Origin: Hyphomicrobiales bacterium | GTDB taxonomy: Bacteria > Pseudomonadota > Alphaproteobacteria > Rhizobiales > Rhizobiaceae | Reading direction: 5' to 3' | NCBI GenBank assembly: GCA_003963455.1 | Contig: RXJA01000155.1 | Coordinates: 1-64,000, forward strand | DNA length: 64,000 bases | Part shown: one piece after another, positions 8,097 to 15,654 of the stretch | Position numbering within the stretch: the first letter of the stretch is position 1 | Layout of the letters: every line of letters starts with the position of its first letter | Notes under the pieces: generated by a model | Told to the model about the DNA's origin: nothing | What the model saw: the letters and a program-made list of their open reading frames with translations, nothing else | Database searches by the model: none | Made by a program: the position numbers and the translations under genes

Positions 8097-8266
8097 TTCC
8101 GAAGCTGTTCGGTTATCCATCGAAGCGAGCTTGTAGCCTGTAAGGAATGCTCCAGCAGTTCGGTGTAGGTGAGGTCGCACACCTTTAGGCCATCGTAGAG
8201 CATTTCCCATGTGGGGCTGCGCCCGTCTGGACCAAGAGATACGCGGATTTTCAGCTTTTCAGTCAT
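8093..8266 (-). CDS. hypothetical protein (57 aa)
   Basis: MTEKLKIRVSLGPDGRSPTWEMLYDGLKV looks like a small beta-rich domain, followed by a helix. It is coupled by ATGA overlaps to both neighbours. It is below the length limit of the ORF track with this start; the listed 88-aa version extends into the phosphoesterase gene. Confidence 0.6.
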   Translation of the reverse strand: MTEKLKIRVSLGPDGRSPTWEMLYDGLKVCDLTYTELLEHSLQATSSLRWITEQLRK

Positions 8267-9531
8267 GTGGCTGACATTCCTGCCGGGACGCGGATACGTG
8301 GGCGACGTGGTGCTTGCGGGTCTTCGAGGACAACCGGCACCCGCTCGCGAAGGCCCCATTTCTCATGAATGAGGGCAAGCCATTGCTGCGGGGGTTCGGG
8401 AAGGCCACGGATGCGAAGCGAATATTCGGAGTAGCCCACCATCGAACCGTTAGCCAACACGGTTCCAGGGTTCGAAGATGTGTGAAAATGAGCAGTCAGG
8501 ATGATGTCGTAGCGCTCACCCGTGGCGAAGCCAGAGAGCTTGATCTTCTTGCCGCCGCGCACAATGGGCAATTCCGGGCCGGCAAATCCCTGCCCGCCTC
8601 CTGTGCCCATGGAATCCCCGTGCGTCTGGAGCACCGACCATCCGAATAGTGGGAACACGATGTCGGCACCGGAAGCAGTGTTGATCGTAACCCTTCCATC
8701 GCTGGCGAATTCCCGGGCAAGGATATTGCCGATCATCACGTCATAGGAGAGTGCGGCCATGCGCTTGGCATGCGTTTTCTCAGTAGATCTGCCATGGTTA
8801 CCCGGTGTCACCGTGACCAGCACGGCATCGAACTGGTCCGCGAGCTTGCGAATGCCAGCCGCCAATTCGTCTGTAGCCAGTGCGACTTGCTCATGAGACG
8901 TGAGTGCGTTCGTCTCCCGCAATTCCGCGTGGATGTCTCCTGAGATCAGATCCCCGTTCAACGCCACCACGACGCCTTTCAGGTCGCAGTCGGATGACCA
9001 GCGGGGAAGAATGCGGATCGAAGCATCGATCATGCGCCTCAGACGACGCCGGAATATCTCGGGGTTGTACTCGTTGACGCCGGCAGCTTCCTCCAGGCGA
9101 ACGACTTCACCGCAATGAAGGTCGGACAGATGGATCAGGCCAACTGCCCTGCCCGTCTCTCCGTTGCCGGGAAGCGTCCATTCCGGGAGCGATAGCGGGC
9201 GCTGGAAGACGCCAGCCATCTCGCGTAGGATATGCTCGCTTTCAGCAGCGCGATCCTCAGCAGACTTCGCCTTGTTGCGCCAGAAGTTGGCATCGCGGAC
9301 CTCTACCGAGGTCGGCCCGACAATAGACATCGGGTCTTTCGCGACCGCTTCCTGTTGTGGTGGAAGCACGATCCCATCCGCAAGGCGGCCAGTGCTTCGG
9401 AGCATTTCGATGGTGTGCGCTAGAGTGCTTGGTCCCATGCCGAGCGACTCAGCCGCCGCTCGTATTGTTGGATGGGCATTCACGGCGGTAATGCGCCGCT
9501 GAATCTCTTCGTCCGTGAGTGGAGTGGCCAA
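8263..9531 (-). CDS. calcineurin-like phosphoesterase with N-terminal HTH
   Basis: 422 aa. Residues 1-50 look like a helix-turn-helix (DEEIQRRITAVNAHPTIRAAAESLGMGPSTL). The metallophosphoesterase domain follows with its motifs in order: HLSDLHCG (DxH), NGDLISGD (GD), TPGNHGRS (GNH), LQTHGDS and TAHFHTS (GHxH-like). Such proteins are two-metal phosphatases or nucleases. In phages, HTH plus phosphoesterase proteins are found among late or accessory genes, and the substrate is unknown. All catalytic residues appear intact. It lies downstream of the protease and lysis genes and is coupled to the small gene at 8266. Confidence 0.8.
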   Translation of the reverse strand: MATPLTDEEIQRRITAVNAHPTIRAAAESLGMGPSTLAHTIEMLRSTGRLADGIVLPPQQEAVAKDPMSIVGPTSVEVRDANFWRNKAKSAEDRAAESEHILREMAGVFQRPLSLPEWTLPGNGETGRAVGLIHLSDLHCGEVVRLEEAAGVNEYNPEIFRRRLRRMIDASIRILPRWSSDCDLKGVVVALNGDLISGDIHAELRETNALTSHEQVALATDELAAGIRKLADQFDAVLVTVTPGNHGRSTEKTHAKRMAALSYDVMIGNILAREFASDGRVTINTASGADIVFPLFGWSVLQTHGDSMGTGGGQGFAGPELPIVRGGKKIKLSGFATGERYDIILTAHFHTSSNPGTVLANGSMVGYSEYSLRIRGLPEPPQQWLALIHEKWGLRERVPVVLEDPQAPRRPRIRVPAGMSAT

Positions 9532-9573
9532 GCTCTTCCTCCGTGATCTGTTGACAGGAAGGGTTCCCAGAGG

Positions 9574-10320
9574 TCAGGGCTTCGGAGGGATCACGATGTC
9601 GGGCGCAGCCACCTTCAGATAGGCGTAGATGTCCGAAATCTGGGTGTAGAGCCCGAAGTATGGGAAGCCTCGCATTCCGGCCGTGGTGACACCAAGAAGC
9701 TCGTAGTCGCCAGCTTCATTCTTGTGATAGAGCGCGCCGCCCGAGGAACCAGGCGCGATATCGGGCGTCGCCCTGTAGTAGACGCGTCCAGGCTTGTCGT
9801 AGTCGTTCGTCTCCTTTGAAACGAATAGGCCCTTCGTGAGCGTCAAGGCCGCGCCCAGAGGGTAGCCAACCGTCCACGTATCTTCGCCCATCATCAGGGC
9901 CGGCTTTTCTGGTGCGAGCTTCGCCACATTGGGGAAAAAAGTCTGCTTGTCCTTCAGCCTCCAGAGGGACAGATCGGCGTTGTAGTAGACGCCCTGAACA
10001 CGCCCGACATAGGCATCCTTCTTCACGATCTCATTGTCCTGGTAGACCGGGATATCGATGCGTTGGTCCGCGTCCTTGTCGATGGCGCAATGGCCTGCCG
10101 AGAGGATGAGCGTGGTGACTTCGCCTGTCACCTTATCGCGGTTGGAATAGATGATGGTTCCGCTGCAATTGCTGTTGATCTGCACGGTGACGCCAAGAAC
10201 CTCCTTCTGGAGCTTTTCCAGTTCGGCCTTGTCGGCGTGGGCTATTCCGATAGCGGAGAAGAAGGCGGCAAATACCAGTGCGGCCAGCCAAATTGCCGGC
10301 TTCAAGACGATGCGAGACAT
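9574..10320 (-). CDS. exported trypsin-like serine protease
   Basis: 248 aa. A signal peptide (residues 1-28, WLAALVFAAFFSAIGIAHA) is followed by a chymotrypsin-fold protease with a complete triad: His in LSAGHC, Asp in YNADLSLWRL and Ser in APGSSGGAL. SNCSGTI before the His motif is also typical. It should act in the periplasm. It lies within the phage lysis region, next to holin-like and spanin genes, which is unusual; it may help in envelope breakdown, or modify host surface proteins in the lysogen. ATG 10320 is chosen because the signal peptide starts there; the ORF-track start (10371) adds an unsupported leader. Confidence 0.8.
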   Translation of the reverse strand: MSRIVLKPAIWLAALVFAAFFSAIGIAHADKAELEKLQKEVLGVTVQINSNCSGTIIYSNRDKVTGEVTTLILSAGHCAIDKDADQRIDIPVYQDNEIVKKDAYVGRVQGVYYNADLSLWRLKDKQTFFPNVAKLAPEKPALMMGEDTWTVGYPLGAALTLTKGLFVSKETNDYDKPGRVYYRATPDIAPGSSGGALYHKNEAGDYELLGVTTAGMRGFPYFGLYTQISDIYAYLKVAAPDIVIPPKP

Positions 10321-10325
10321 GGGGT

Positions 10326-10418
10326 TTAGCCTTTGATCGTGGGGAGGATTGACGCGACAAGACAGACGCAAAACACGCAGGCGAGAATGATGAGGACGCG
10401 GCGGGCTTCAGGGCTCAT
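10326..10418 (-). CDS. 30-aa membrane peptide
   Basis: Too short for the ORF track with this start. It reads MSPEARRVLIILACVFCVCLVASILPTIKG, which is a basic N-terminus and one transmembrane helix. The ATG overlaps the stop of the upstream gene (ATGA), which supports expression. It sits in the lysis cassette, so a holin- or antiholin-like role is possible but unproven. Confidence 0.55.
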   Translation of the reverse strand: MSPEARRVLIILACVFCVCLVASILPTIKG

Positions 10419-10645
10419 GGAGAGCCCTTGATGGCGAGCCAGAGCAGCCCGAGGGCGCCCGCAACGAGAATGCCTATGGCGGTGACCAGGCCTTGGTTCT
10501 TCACCGTGGCGACAGACTCCCGCCATGCCCTTAGATGGGCCATATCCTTCTGCATCTCGACAGGGTCACTGGCATCGATGCCGAGTTGCAGGAGCGTTTC
10601 GGCCACCGCTTCGGAGACAACCTTTTTCAATTCATGCTCGGTCAT
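10415..10645 (-). CDS. holin-like single-span membrane protein
   Basis: 76 aa. A soluble helical N-terminus (MTEHELKKVVSEAVAETLLQLGI...MAHLRAWRE) is followed by one transmembrane helix (VTAIGILVAGALGLLWLAI) near the C-terminus. This plan is common for phage proteins encoded beside endolysin and spanin genes. It is coupled to the Rz1-like gene. Whether it is the holin or an accessory membrane protein cannot be told from sequence. Confidence 0.6.
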   Translation of the reverse strand: MTEHELKKVVSEAVAETLLQLGIDASDPVEMQKDMAHLRAWRESVATVKNQGLVTAIGILVAGALGLLWLAIKGSP

Positions 10646-10938
10646 TTCGCCTCCAGTACGGAGGCTGCCTTCGCAAGCGCTCCATGGCGCCTAGCGCAGA
10701 TGAGAAGGGATTGGCGGTCTGTCGCCCAAAGCCGGGCCACATCAGCTTCAGTCAGATCCCGCTCGGGTATCGTGACGACACTGGAACAGGCTTGCTTGAG
10801 CAATTGCGGGATATGGGCCGTGACAGGAGGCAGCACAGAATGGCGACCGAACGAGGCGCATCCGGAGAGCGCAAAAAGCACCGCTAGCGCAGCGGTGGCG
10901 CGCCTATTGAGTAGTTTTGACAGCGGTAGCGCGTTCAT
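10642..10938 (-). CDS. Rz1-like outer-membrane lipoprotein (o-spanin)
   Basis: 98 aa. Signal peptide with lipobox LSGCAS (Cys about residue 27), then a short periplasmic domain. It overlaps the end of the Rz-like gene (10935-11303) by 4 nt. A lipoprotein directly after a membrane-anchored coiled-coil protein is the spanin pair arrangement, which disrupts the outer membrane in the last step of lysis. Confidence 0.7.
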   Translation of the reverse strand: MNALPLSKLLNRRATAALAVLFALSGCASFGRHSVLPPVTAHIPQLLKQACSSVVTIPERDLTEADVARLWATDRQSLLICARRHGALAKAASVLEAK

Positions 10939-11303
10939 CTACCCACTCCATTAAGCGCCTTCGCGACGCCCTTGGACATCGCCGGCTTCTTGTCCGCGCC
11001 CTCCGCATGGATGGAGCCTTCCAAGGCGCTCTGCGTCTCGGCAAGCCGCCCCTGAATTGCCAGGAAATCGGCTTCTAGCTGATTGATGGCCCGCTGATCG
11101 GCGGCGGCTTTGGCAAGCTGCTTGGCTTGGTCTTCCTCGCGCTGTGCAACCCAGGCTGTGCGCTCCTTGGCCGATCCAGCCGAATAGCCCTCGTTGTATT
11201 TGTGGGCGCTCCACCACAGGAACCCACCACCTATAACCAAGGCGAGAACGGCATAGATGATGAGAGAGTCGATGCCGAGGGCGCGCGCTATCGCCCCGAT
11301 CAT
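10935..11303 (-). CDS. Rz-like inner-membrane spanin (i-spanin)
   Basis: 122 aa. N-terminal transmembrane helix (SLIIYAVLALVIGGGFLWW) followed by a long charged coiled coil (YNEGYSAGSAKERTAWVAQREEDQAKQLAKAAADQRAIN), the plan of Rz proteins. It is paired with the lipoprotein at 10642-10938 and lies next to the endolysin, so an i-spanin role is likely. Confidence 0.75.
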   Translation of the reverse strand: MIGAIARALGIDSLIIYAVLALVIGGGFLWWSAHKYNEGYSAGSAKERTAWVAQREEDQAKQLAKAAADQRAINQLEADFLAIQGRLAETQSALEGSIHAEGADKKPAMSKGVAKALNGVGR

Positions 11304-11422
11304 TTCGACATCCCCCGAACAAAGCTCGTGAAAACCCAGACGATGATGACGAGGCCAAACGCGCCACCGACTGCCAGGAATAAGGACACCAGCGCGAAGC
11401 CGAGGGTAATGGGCTGGTCCAT
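11300..11422 (-). CDS. 40-aa membrane protein in the lysis cassette
   Basis: MDQPITLGFALVSLFLAVGGAFGLVIIVWVF is one strongly hydrophobic helix. The start overlaps the endolysin stop (TAATG) and its stop overlaps the Rz start (ATGA). The position between endolysin and spanin fits a small holin or a spanin accessory. Confidence 0.6.
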   Translation of the reverse strand: MDQPITLGFALVSLFLAVGGAFGLVIIVWVFTSFVRGMSK

Positions 11423-11880
11423 TACAGCCCCCGAAGGCATAGGGCGCGCTCGTCCTGCCGGCGCTTGGTCAGGCCCGGAAGGCGGATGCCACGTGACTTG
11501 TCCCACATGAGAAGCGCGTCACAGGCTCCCCGAATGTTCCCGGCATTGGCGCGACTAGCGACCGACGATTTGCAGAAGTTCCCCGGCCCGGCGTTGTAGG
11601 TGAAGGACAGGAACGCTGCATAGGCATTGTCGGGAATGGTGTCGGGTGAAGCGAGGCACTTGCGCATGCCCGTTTCAAACTCCCCCAGCCTTGAGATGAG
11701 CATGTCCTTGCATTCGGCTGGTGTCTTGTGATCGCCCATCTTCACGCCACGAGTTTCACCAAAGCAGATTGTTGGGATTCCGACCGGATCACGATAGGCG
11801 TAGGTTCTCAGCCCCTCGAATCCAGACACAAGTGCAACGACGGCGGCGGCCAGCGCCCCGCCCTTTTTCACGCGGCTCAT
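11422..11880 (-). CDS. endolysin, GH24 lysozyme
   Basis: 152 aa. Catalytic signature SGFEGLRTYAYRDPVGIPTICFGET, with the glutamate in GFEG, then AAFLSFTYNAGPGNFCKSS and RGIRLPGLTKRRQDERALC, the ordered features of T4/P22-type lysozymes. A hydrophobic N-terminus (KKGGALAAAVVALVSG) suggests a signal-anchor-release export mode. It degrades peptidoglycan between NAM and NAG. Confidence 0.88.
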   Translation of the reverse strand: MSRVKKGGALAAAVVALVSGFEGLRTYAYRDPVGIPTICFGETRGVKMGDHKTPAECKDMLISRLGEFETGMRKCLASPDTIPDNAYAAFLSFTYNAGPGNFCKSSVASRANAGNIRGACDALLMWDKSRGIRLPGLTKRRQDERALCLRGL

Positions 11881-11889
11881 GATAGGCTC

Positions 11890-12102
11890 CTACAAATCTT
11901 GATCGATGAAGCGGCCAGCAAGCCCTGCGAGGCCAAACACAAGGCCAAGGATCGCGAAGGCCAGCGGCGGTATCGGCAGCAGCCCAGCAAACAGGCTCCA
12001 GCTGTCGCCGACAACGCCAGCCAGGCAGAGGATGGACACCGCCCAGAACCGGACGCTGTGCGCTTTAAGGGCGACGGCGCTTTTGTTCTTGATCAGGCGC
12101 AT
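11890..12102 (-). CDS. holin-like two-span membrane protein
   Basis: 70 aa with two hydrophobic helices (RFWAVSILCLAGVVGDSWSLFAG and PLAFAILGLVFGLAGLAGRFIDQ). The end GRFIDQ resembles small phage holin-like proteins encoded just before endolysins. It is the first gene of the lysis cassette; the endolysin follows 10 bases downstream. ATG 12102 removes the unsupported leader of the 111-aa ORF. Confidence 0.7.
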   Translation of the reverse strand: MRLIKNKSAVALKAHSVRFWAVSILCLAGVVGDSWSLFAGLLPIPPLAFAILGLVFGLAGLAGRFIDQDL

Positions 12103-12205
12103 GCAGGCGCCTGAGCGAAGTTGCGGTCCATGGGAACCTCTTTGTGATGTTGCTTGTCTGAAAATTGCGCTATCTAGCAACGGTCCCCGAGTAGGAGTTG
12201 TCACG

Positions 12206-13183
12206 TTGTTTTCCAGAAAGGCCACCGGCTATCGCAAGATCGTAATCCACTGCGGTCTGCATAAAACCGGCTCGTCGTATCTACAGCAGTTGTTCCTTGC
12301 GAACCGAAACGAGCTAAAGAGAAAGTCAGTCTACTATCCAGAGTTCCGCAACCCAGATGCCGCCGCGATGCACAAGGGCAACCACAGTATCGTCGCCGTA
12401 TCCTACGACAAGAATCGCAGCGCGGAAGAAAACCTATCCAGCTTCTTCGATCTCAACTCCGACTGCGATACCCTGCTTATCTCCGGCGAGGAGTTTTCGC
12501 GAGTGAACGACGTTTCCGGGTTCCTGTCGGGGCTGAAGCAATTTGCTCCAGATGCTGATATCCGGTTGGTTTTCTACCTACGCCGCTATGACCACATGAT
12601 CGAAAGTGTCTATTCCGAGACCGTGAAATATTCACTGACTGGCGACATCAGCCGCGCCGAATACCAGTTGGATTATGGCGCAATCCTTGCCCCATTCATC
12701 GACGCCGTGGGCCTGAAACAGATCACCGTTCGCCCCTACAATCGCGCCCTTTGGTATGATGAAGACCTAGCGACCGACTTCTTTGCGTCTTCCGGCCTAC
12801 ATGGTGTTCGCAAGACACTGCGCTTGATACCACGCACCAATGAAGCGCTGTCGAGGCAAGAGACCTTCATGTTGTCTCTCATCCGAACGACTCGGGCGAA
12901 GCAATTGATGACTGCGCTCCTAGCGCGAACCCCGCTCTCTTCATACGAGAGCCCCGGACGCTACTTTCGCTCAGCGAGCGACCGGCGAAGGTTCAACGCA
13001 GCCTTTGCTGGTAGCGGCCAAAAGCTCGCCGACAAATGCGGTCTTGGAGATATTGGCCTGTTCCTCGATCTATGGAACTTCGATGACGACCCCACTTGGG
13101 CGCCGTTCGATCCGGACTGGCTGGCAATTGCCGGCCACTTGACGAAACTCGGCGAGGAACTGGCCGACGCATTGTCCAAATAA
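12206..13183 (+). CDS. sulfotransferase-like protein, probable lysogenic-conversion gene
   Basis: 325 aa. The N-terminus KIVIHCGLHKTGSSYLQQLF is the 5'-phosphosulfate (PAPS) binding loop of sulfotransferases. RLVFYLRRYDHMIESVYSETVK has the layout of the 3'-phosphate motif (R...S.Y). A conserved ISGEE element precedes it. TTG 12206 is chosen because TAGGAG lies 7 bases upstream and the fold begins there; the ORF-track start 11906 is antisense to the holin-like gene. It points rightward inside an otherwise leftward late block, between lysis genes and tail fibre, and appears less GC-rich than its neighbours. Such morons are usually expressed in the lysogen. A sulfated surface polysaccharide or another sulfated product is a plausible target; the substrate is unknown. 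Confidence 0.75.
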   Translation: MFSRKATGYRKIVIHCGLHKTGSSYLQQLFLANRNELKRKSVYYPEFRNPDAAAMHKGNHSIVAVSYDKNRSAEENLSSFFDLNSDCDTLLISGEEFSRVNDVSGFLSGLKQFAPDADIRLVFYLRRYDHMIESVYSETVKYSLTGDISRAEYQLDYGAILAPFIDAVGLKQITVRPYNRALWYDEDLATDFFASSGLHGVRKTLRLIPRTNEALSRQETFMLSLIRTTRAKQLMTALLARTPLSSYESPGRYFRSASDRRRFNAAFAGSGQKLADKCGLGDIGLFLDLWNFDDDPTWAPFDPDWLAIAGHLTKLGEELADALSK

Positions 13184-15073
13184 TCAGACCCAATAAGTTC
13201 CCGAGATAATCAGGTTCGCTCCTGCGGCGATGGCGGACGTATTGTCATAATAGAATGCGTTTGATGTGGTTGCGGACCCCAAAATTAAGGATTGCAGCAT
13301 CTTTCCAGTCGATGCGTTCTCACGACCAGCCATCCCCCATCCACCTGTAGCGTTTGCTGTGAACGGTAAGGTGAAGACTACCCCGCCCGATGCAGTTCCA
13401 ACGGTCGTGATCGTGATCGATACCCTGATACTGACCAGTCGGCCGATCTTTGTATAACTTCCCGTCGCCGAAGTGGACGTAAAGGTTCCTGACGTTGCGG
13501 TAATGGTTGGCGTCCAGGTTCCTTCTTCGTAGTCGTCCAGCGTATTAGCATCGGAAGATGGAACCTGGGTCGCGGGGAATTTGATCTGGTCGGCTGTCAG
13601 CCTGGGGACATTGACGTTTCCAGTTCCAGCCGTCGAGAACACATAATCGCCATTGACGGTTGTGTTGGCCTTCAGCGTCCACGACTTGGTGTTGTTGCCA
13701 TAGTAGTAGGTGATTGCGTGGCCCGTCGCCATTGCGATGGCTTCGCCTGTGTTACCATCGGTGCCGTTCGTCCCATTGATGGCAGTGAAGCCGAAGCTGA
13801 TACCCTTGTCAAAAACAGCGTTGTTATTCCAAAAGTTGATGCCGACCGAGGACGCGAACTGGCCAACGGCCGACAAGCCGCCGCCGGCTGCAACCTGAAT
13901 ACCGACTGTCTGACCTGTCGCCTGAGCAAACGGGTTCGTTGCCGCGAGAGAGGCGTAGTTTACAGTGTCGATCTCAAATCCATATGCGCCACCGGACACG
14001 CCCGACGCGCGGTATGCCTCGGAATAGAGGCCATAGGTGTTGGTCGAGAATGATGTGTTGTTGTTGACGCCTACGGTAACTACCCCGATGGAATTTCCGG
14101 TACCAGCAAAGCCGGAAGTCTGCGCTCCGGCGACGAAGGCATTTGCCGCGTTCGCATTGGAATTGTTAAGGACCGCCGACTGCGCGAATTCAATGAACCC
14201 GAACGAGCGGCCGGTGCCGATCTGGTATGTCGTCAGCCAGTCGGGCTGCGAGGAAACGGCGCTGGCCTTGTTGTTGACGGCTGATCCCATCATCACGCGA
14301 TCAGCAAGATAATGAACATTGGCACCGGACGGCTGGAAGAACTGCCCCGTCTCGACGCTGCCCGCATATACCCATGCGCCGGCCGAGCCGGTTGGGCTGG
14401 CATCGCTGGCGATATAGCGAGGATCGGCGGCGGTGATTTGCGAGGACAAATCACCGCTCGTCCAGTCGAGGCGGAATTTACGCCCGGCCACAGTCAGAAA
14501 GGCGGTAGTATCTTTTGTCGTGTCAAGCGCCTTAAGCGCTGCTACAGAGGCAACATACGGAGCGGCGTCGATACGGTCGCGCATCGTGGCCTGAAGCGCG
14601 GATGTTGACGGACCATCATCGACATACGCCTTGACGCTCTGCTGCGTCGGCACCTTCGTGTCGCTGTTCGACGCCATATCGTCTTCATCGATCATCTGGC
14701 TTGTCGCCAGCACGGCACGAGCAAACACAATGCTGGTCGTGCCCACAGTGATATCGCCGGTAGTCGTAACTTCCCACCATCCGGCACCGGTGGAGCCGCT
14801 GACGACATTGACCATCGTCCCGGTCTTGATATCCTTGGTCTTGTTGAAGTCCTTGGAGCGGCGCCATGCCCCTGTATCGGCGATATAGATGCCGTTCTCG
14901 GAACCGGTCGTCTGATCTTTCACCAGTACACGATCATCGGTGACCACAGCCACGCCGTCGATGGTCTGCTCGCCCGACAGGGTGATGTTCGCAGTCGTGG
15001 CAACGCGGCACGGGCCTTTGATGGCCACCGAGGACGACAGGCCGTCTTTGATATCGATCTGGATGCTGGTCAT
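13184..15073 (-). CDS. tail fibre / receptor-binding protein
   Basis: 629 aa. The N-terminal region (VRVATTANITLSG-like, DDRVLVKDQTTGSENGIYI, GAWRRSKDF) is the adaptor-type beta domain common at the start of podovirus tail fibres. The middle is a long glycine-, serine- and asparagine-rich beta region. The end carries DDYEEGTWTPTITATSGTF, a C-terminal motif frequent in fibres. ATG 15073 has GAGGA 6 bases upstream, so the ORF-track start 15139 is too long. It probably binds the host surface. A terminator hairpin lies just upstream. Confidence 0.82.
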   Translation of the reverse strand: MTSIQIDIKDGLSSSVAIKGPCRVATTANITLSGEQTIDGVAVVTDDRVLVKDQTTGSENGIYIADTGAWRRSKDFNKTKDIKTGTMVNVVSGSTGAGWWEVTTTGDITVGTTSIVFARAVLATSQMIDEDDMASNSDTKVPTQQSVKAYVDDGPSTSALQATMRDRIDAAPYVASVAALKALDTTKDTTAFLTVAGRKFRLDWTSGDLSSQITAADPRYIASDASPTGSAGAWVYAGSVETGQFFQPSGANVHYLADRVMMGSAVNNKASAVSSQPDWLTTYQIGTGRSFGFIEFAQSAVLNNSNANAANAFVAGAQTSGFAGTGNSIGVVTVGVNNNTSFSTNTYGLYSEAYRASGVSGGAYGFEIDTVNYASLAATNPFAQATGQTVGIQVAAGGGLSAVGQFASSVGINFWNNNAVFDKGISFGFTAINGTNGTDGNTGEAIAMATGHAITYYYGNNTKSWTLKANTTVNGDYVFSTAGTGNVNVPRLTADQIKFPATQVPSSDANTLDDYEEGTWTPTITATSGTFTSTSATGSYTKIGRLVSIRVSITITTVGTASGGVVFTLPFTANATGGWGMAGRENASTGKMLQSLILGSATTSNAFYYDNTSAIAAGANLIISGTYWV

Positions 15074-15085
15074 TGATGTCCTCAT

Positions 15086-15111
15086 AGAAAAAGGCGGCCC
15101 GAGGACCGCCC
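15086..15111 (-). terminator. intrinsic terminator upstream of the tail fibre gene
   Basis: On the minus strand GGCGG - TCCTCGGG - CCGCC is followed by TTTTTC. It lies inside the late leftward unit, before the tail fibre gene, so it would stop most polymerase unless read-through or antitermination occurs. Confidence 0.7.
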
Positions 15112-15142
15112 TTGCGAAATTCTGGTTTTTGGAGTTCACTGC

Positions 15143-15478
15143 GTGGCTATGCGCAAATCGTTATTCGGGCTGTTGCCCGTTGCCGCACTGGCGGCCTGTC
15201 AAACTGCAAGTATTCCGAGCGATTCCTACCGCCCCATCCTCAAGAACTATTATGCCTGCGTCCTCGTGCGCGCCGACCGCTACGCGGCTACCAGCAACGA
15301 AGACCCGTACTATCTTGCCCTAGCTTCGCGAGATGCCTGCGGCCGAGAGCGCCAGATCGCACAGGAGGCTGTCTTTGCTTCTGAGCGCCCCGCCGTAGCC
15401 GGCAGGATCTGGAAGATCTACGATGATGGGCTCATCACAGATATGACGGCTCGCATAACCAGGAAGCGCCAAGGTTGA
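15143..15478 (+). CDS. small lipoprotein, rightward
   Basis: 111 aa. Signal peptide KSLFGLLPVAALAACQ with a lipobox (LAAC), then a short soluble part with two more cysteines (YYACVL, RDACGRE). GTG 15143 has GGAG 9 bases upstream; ATG 15149 is the alternative. It is oriented against the late genes and coupled to the membrane protein at 15475. Together they look like a lysogen-expressed surface cassette, with exclusion of other phages as one possible role. Confidence 0.65.
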   Translation: MAMRKSLFGLLPVAALAACQTASIPSDSYRPILKNYYACVLVRADRYAATSNEDPYYLALASRDACGRERQIAQEAVFASERPAVAGRIWKIYDDGLITDMTARITRKRQG

Positions 15479-15654
15479 GCCAGCCCACAGCCGTAGCGGT
15501 ATTCGCTTTTTGGACACTTGCCTTCGTCTTCGGCGTCTATGTCTGGACCACCGGTAAAACAAAGGGCTTCGGCTATTTCCTTGCCGTGTGGCTCGGGCCT
15601 TTCATTGTGGCCGGTGTGCTGGCCGCGCTGATTGCCTGGGATCAATCCTACTGA
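15475..15654 (+). CDS. 59-aa two-span membrane protein
   Basis: Missing from the ORF track because of its length and TTG start. TTGA overlaps the stop of the lipoprotein gene. The protein MSQPTAVAVFAFWTLAFVFG...GFGYFLAVWLGPFIVAGVLAALIAW has two transmembrane helices. The tight coupling to the lipoprotein gene and the tail-to-tail 7-nt overlap with the ejection-protein gene support it. Confidence 0.6.
   Translation: MSQPTAVAVFAFWTLAFVFGVYVWTTGKTKGFGYFLAVWLGPFIVAGVLAALIAWDQSY

Noticed and set aside
11906-12205. N-terminal 100 residues of the 425-aa sulfotransferase ORF
   Set aside because: They are antisense to the holin-like gene. A ribosome site and the PAPS loop put the start at TTG 12206.
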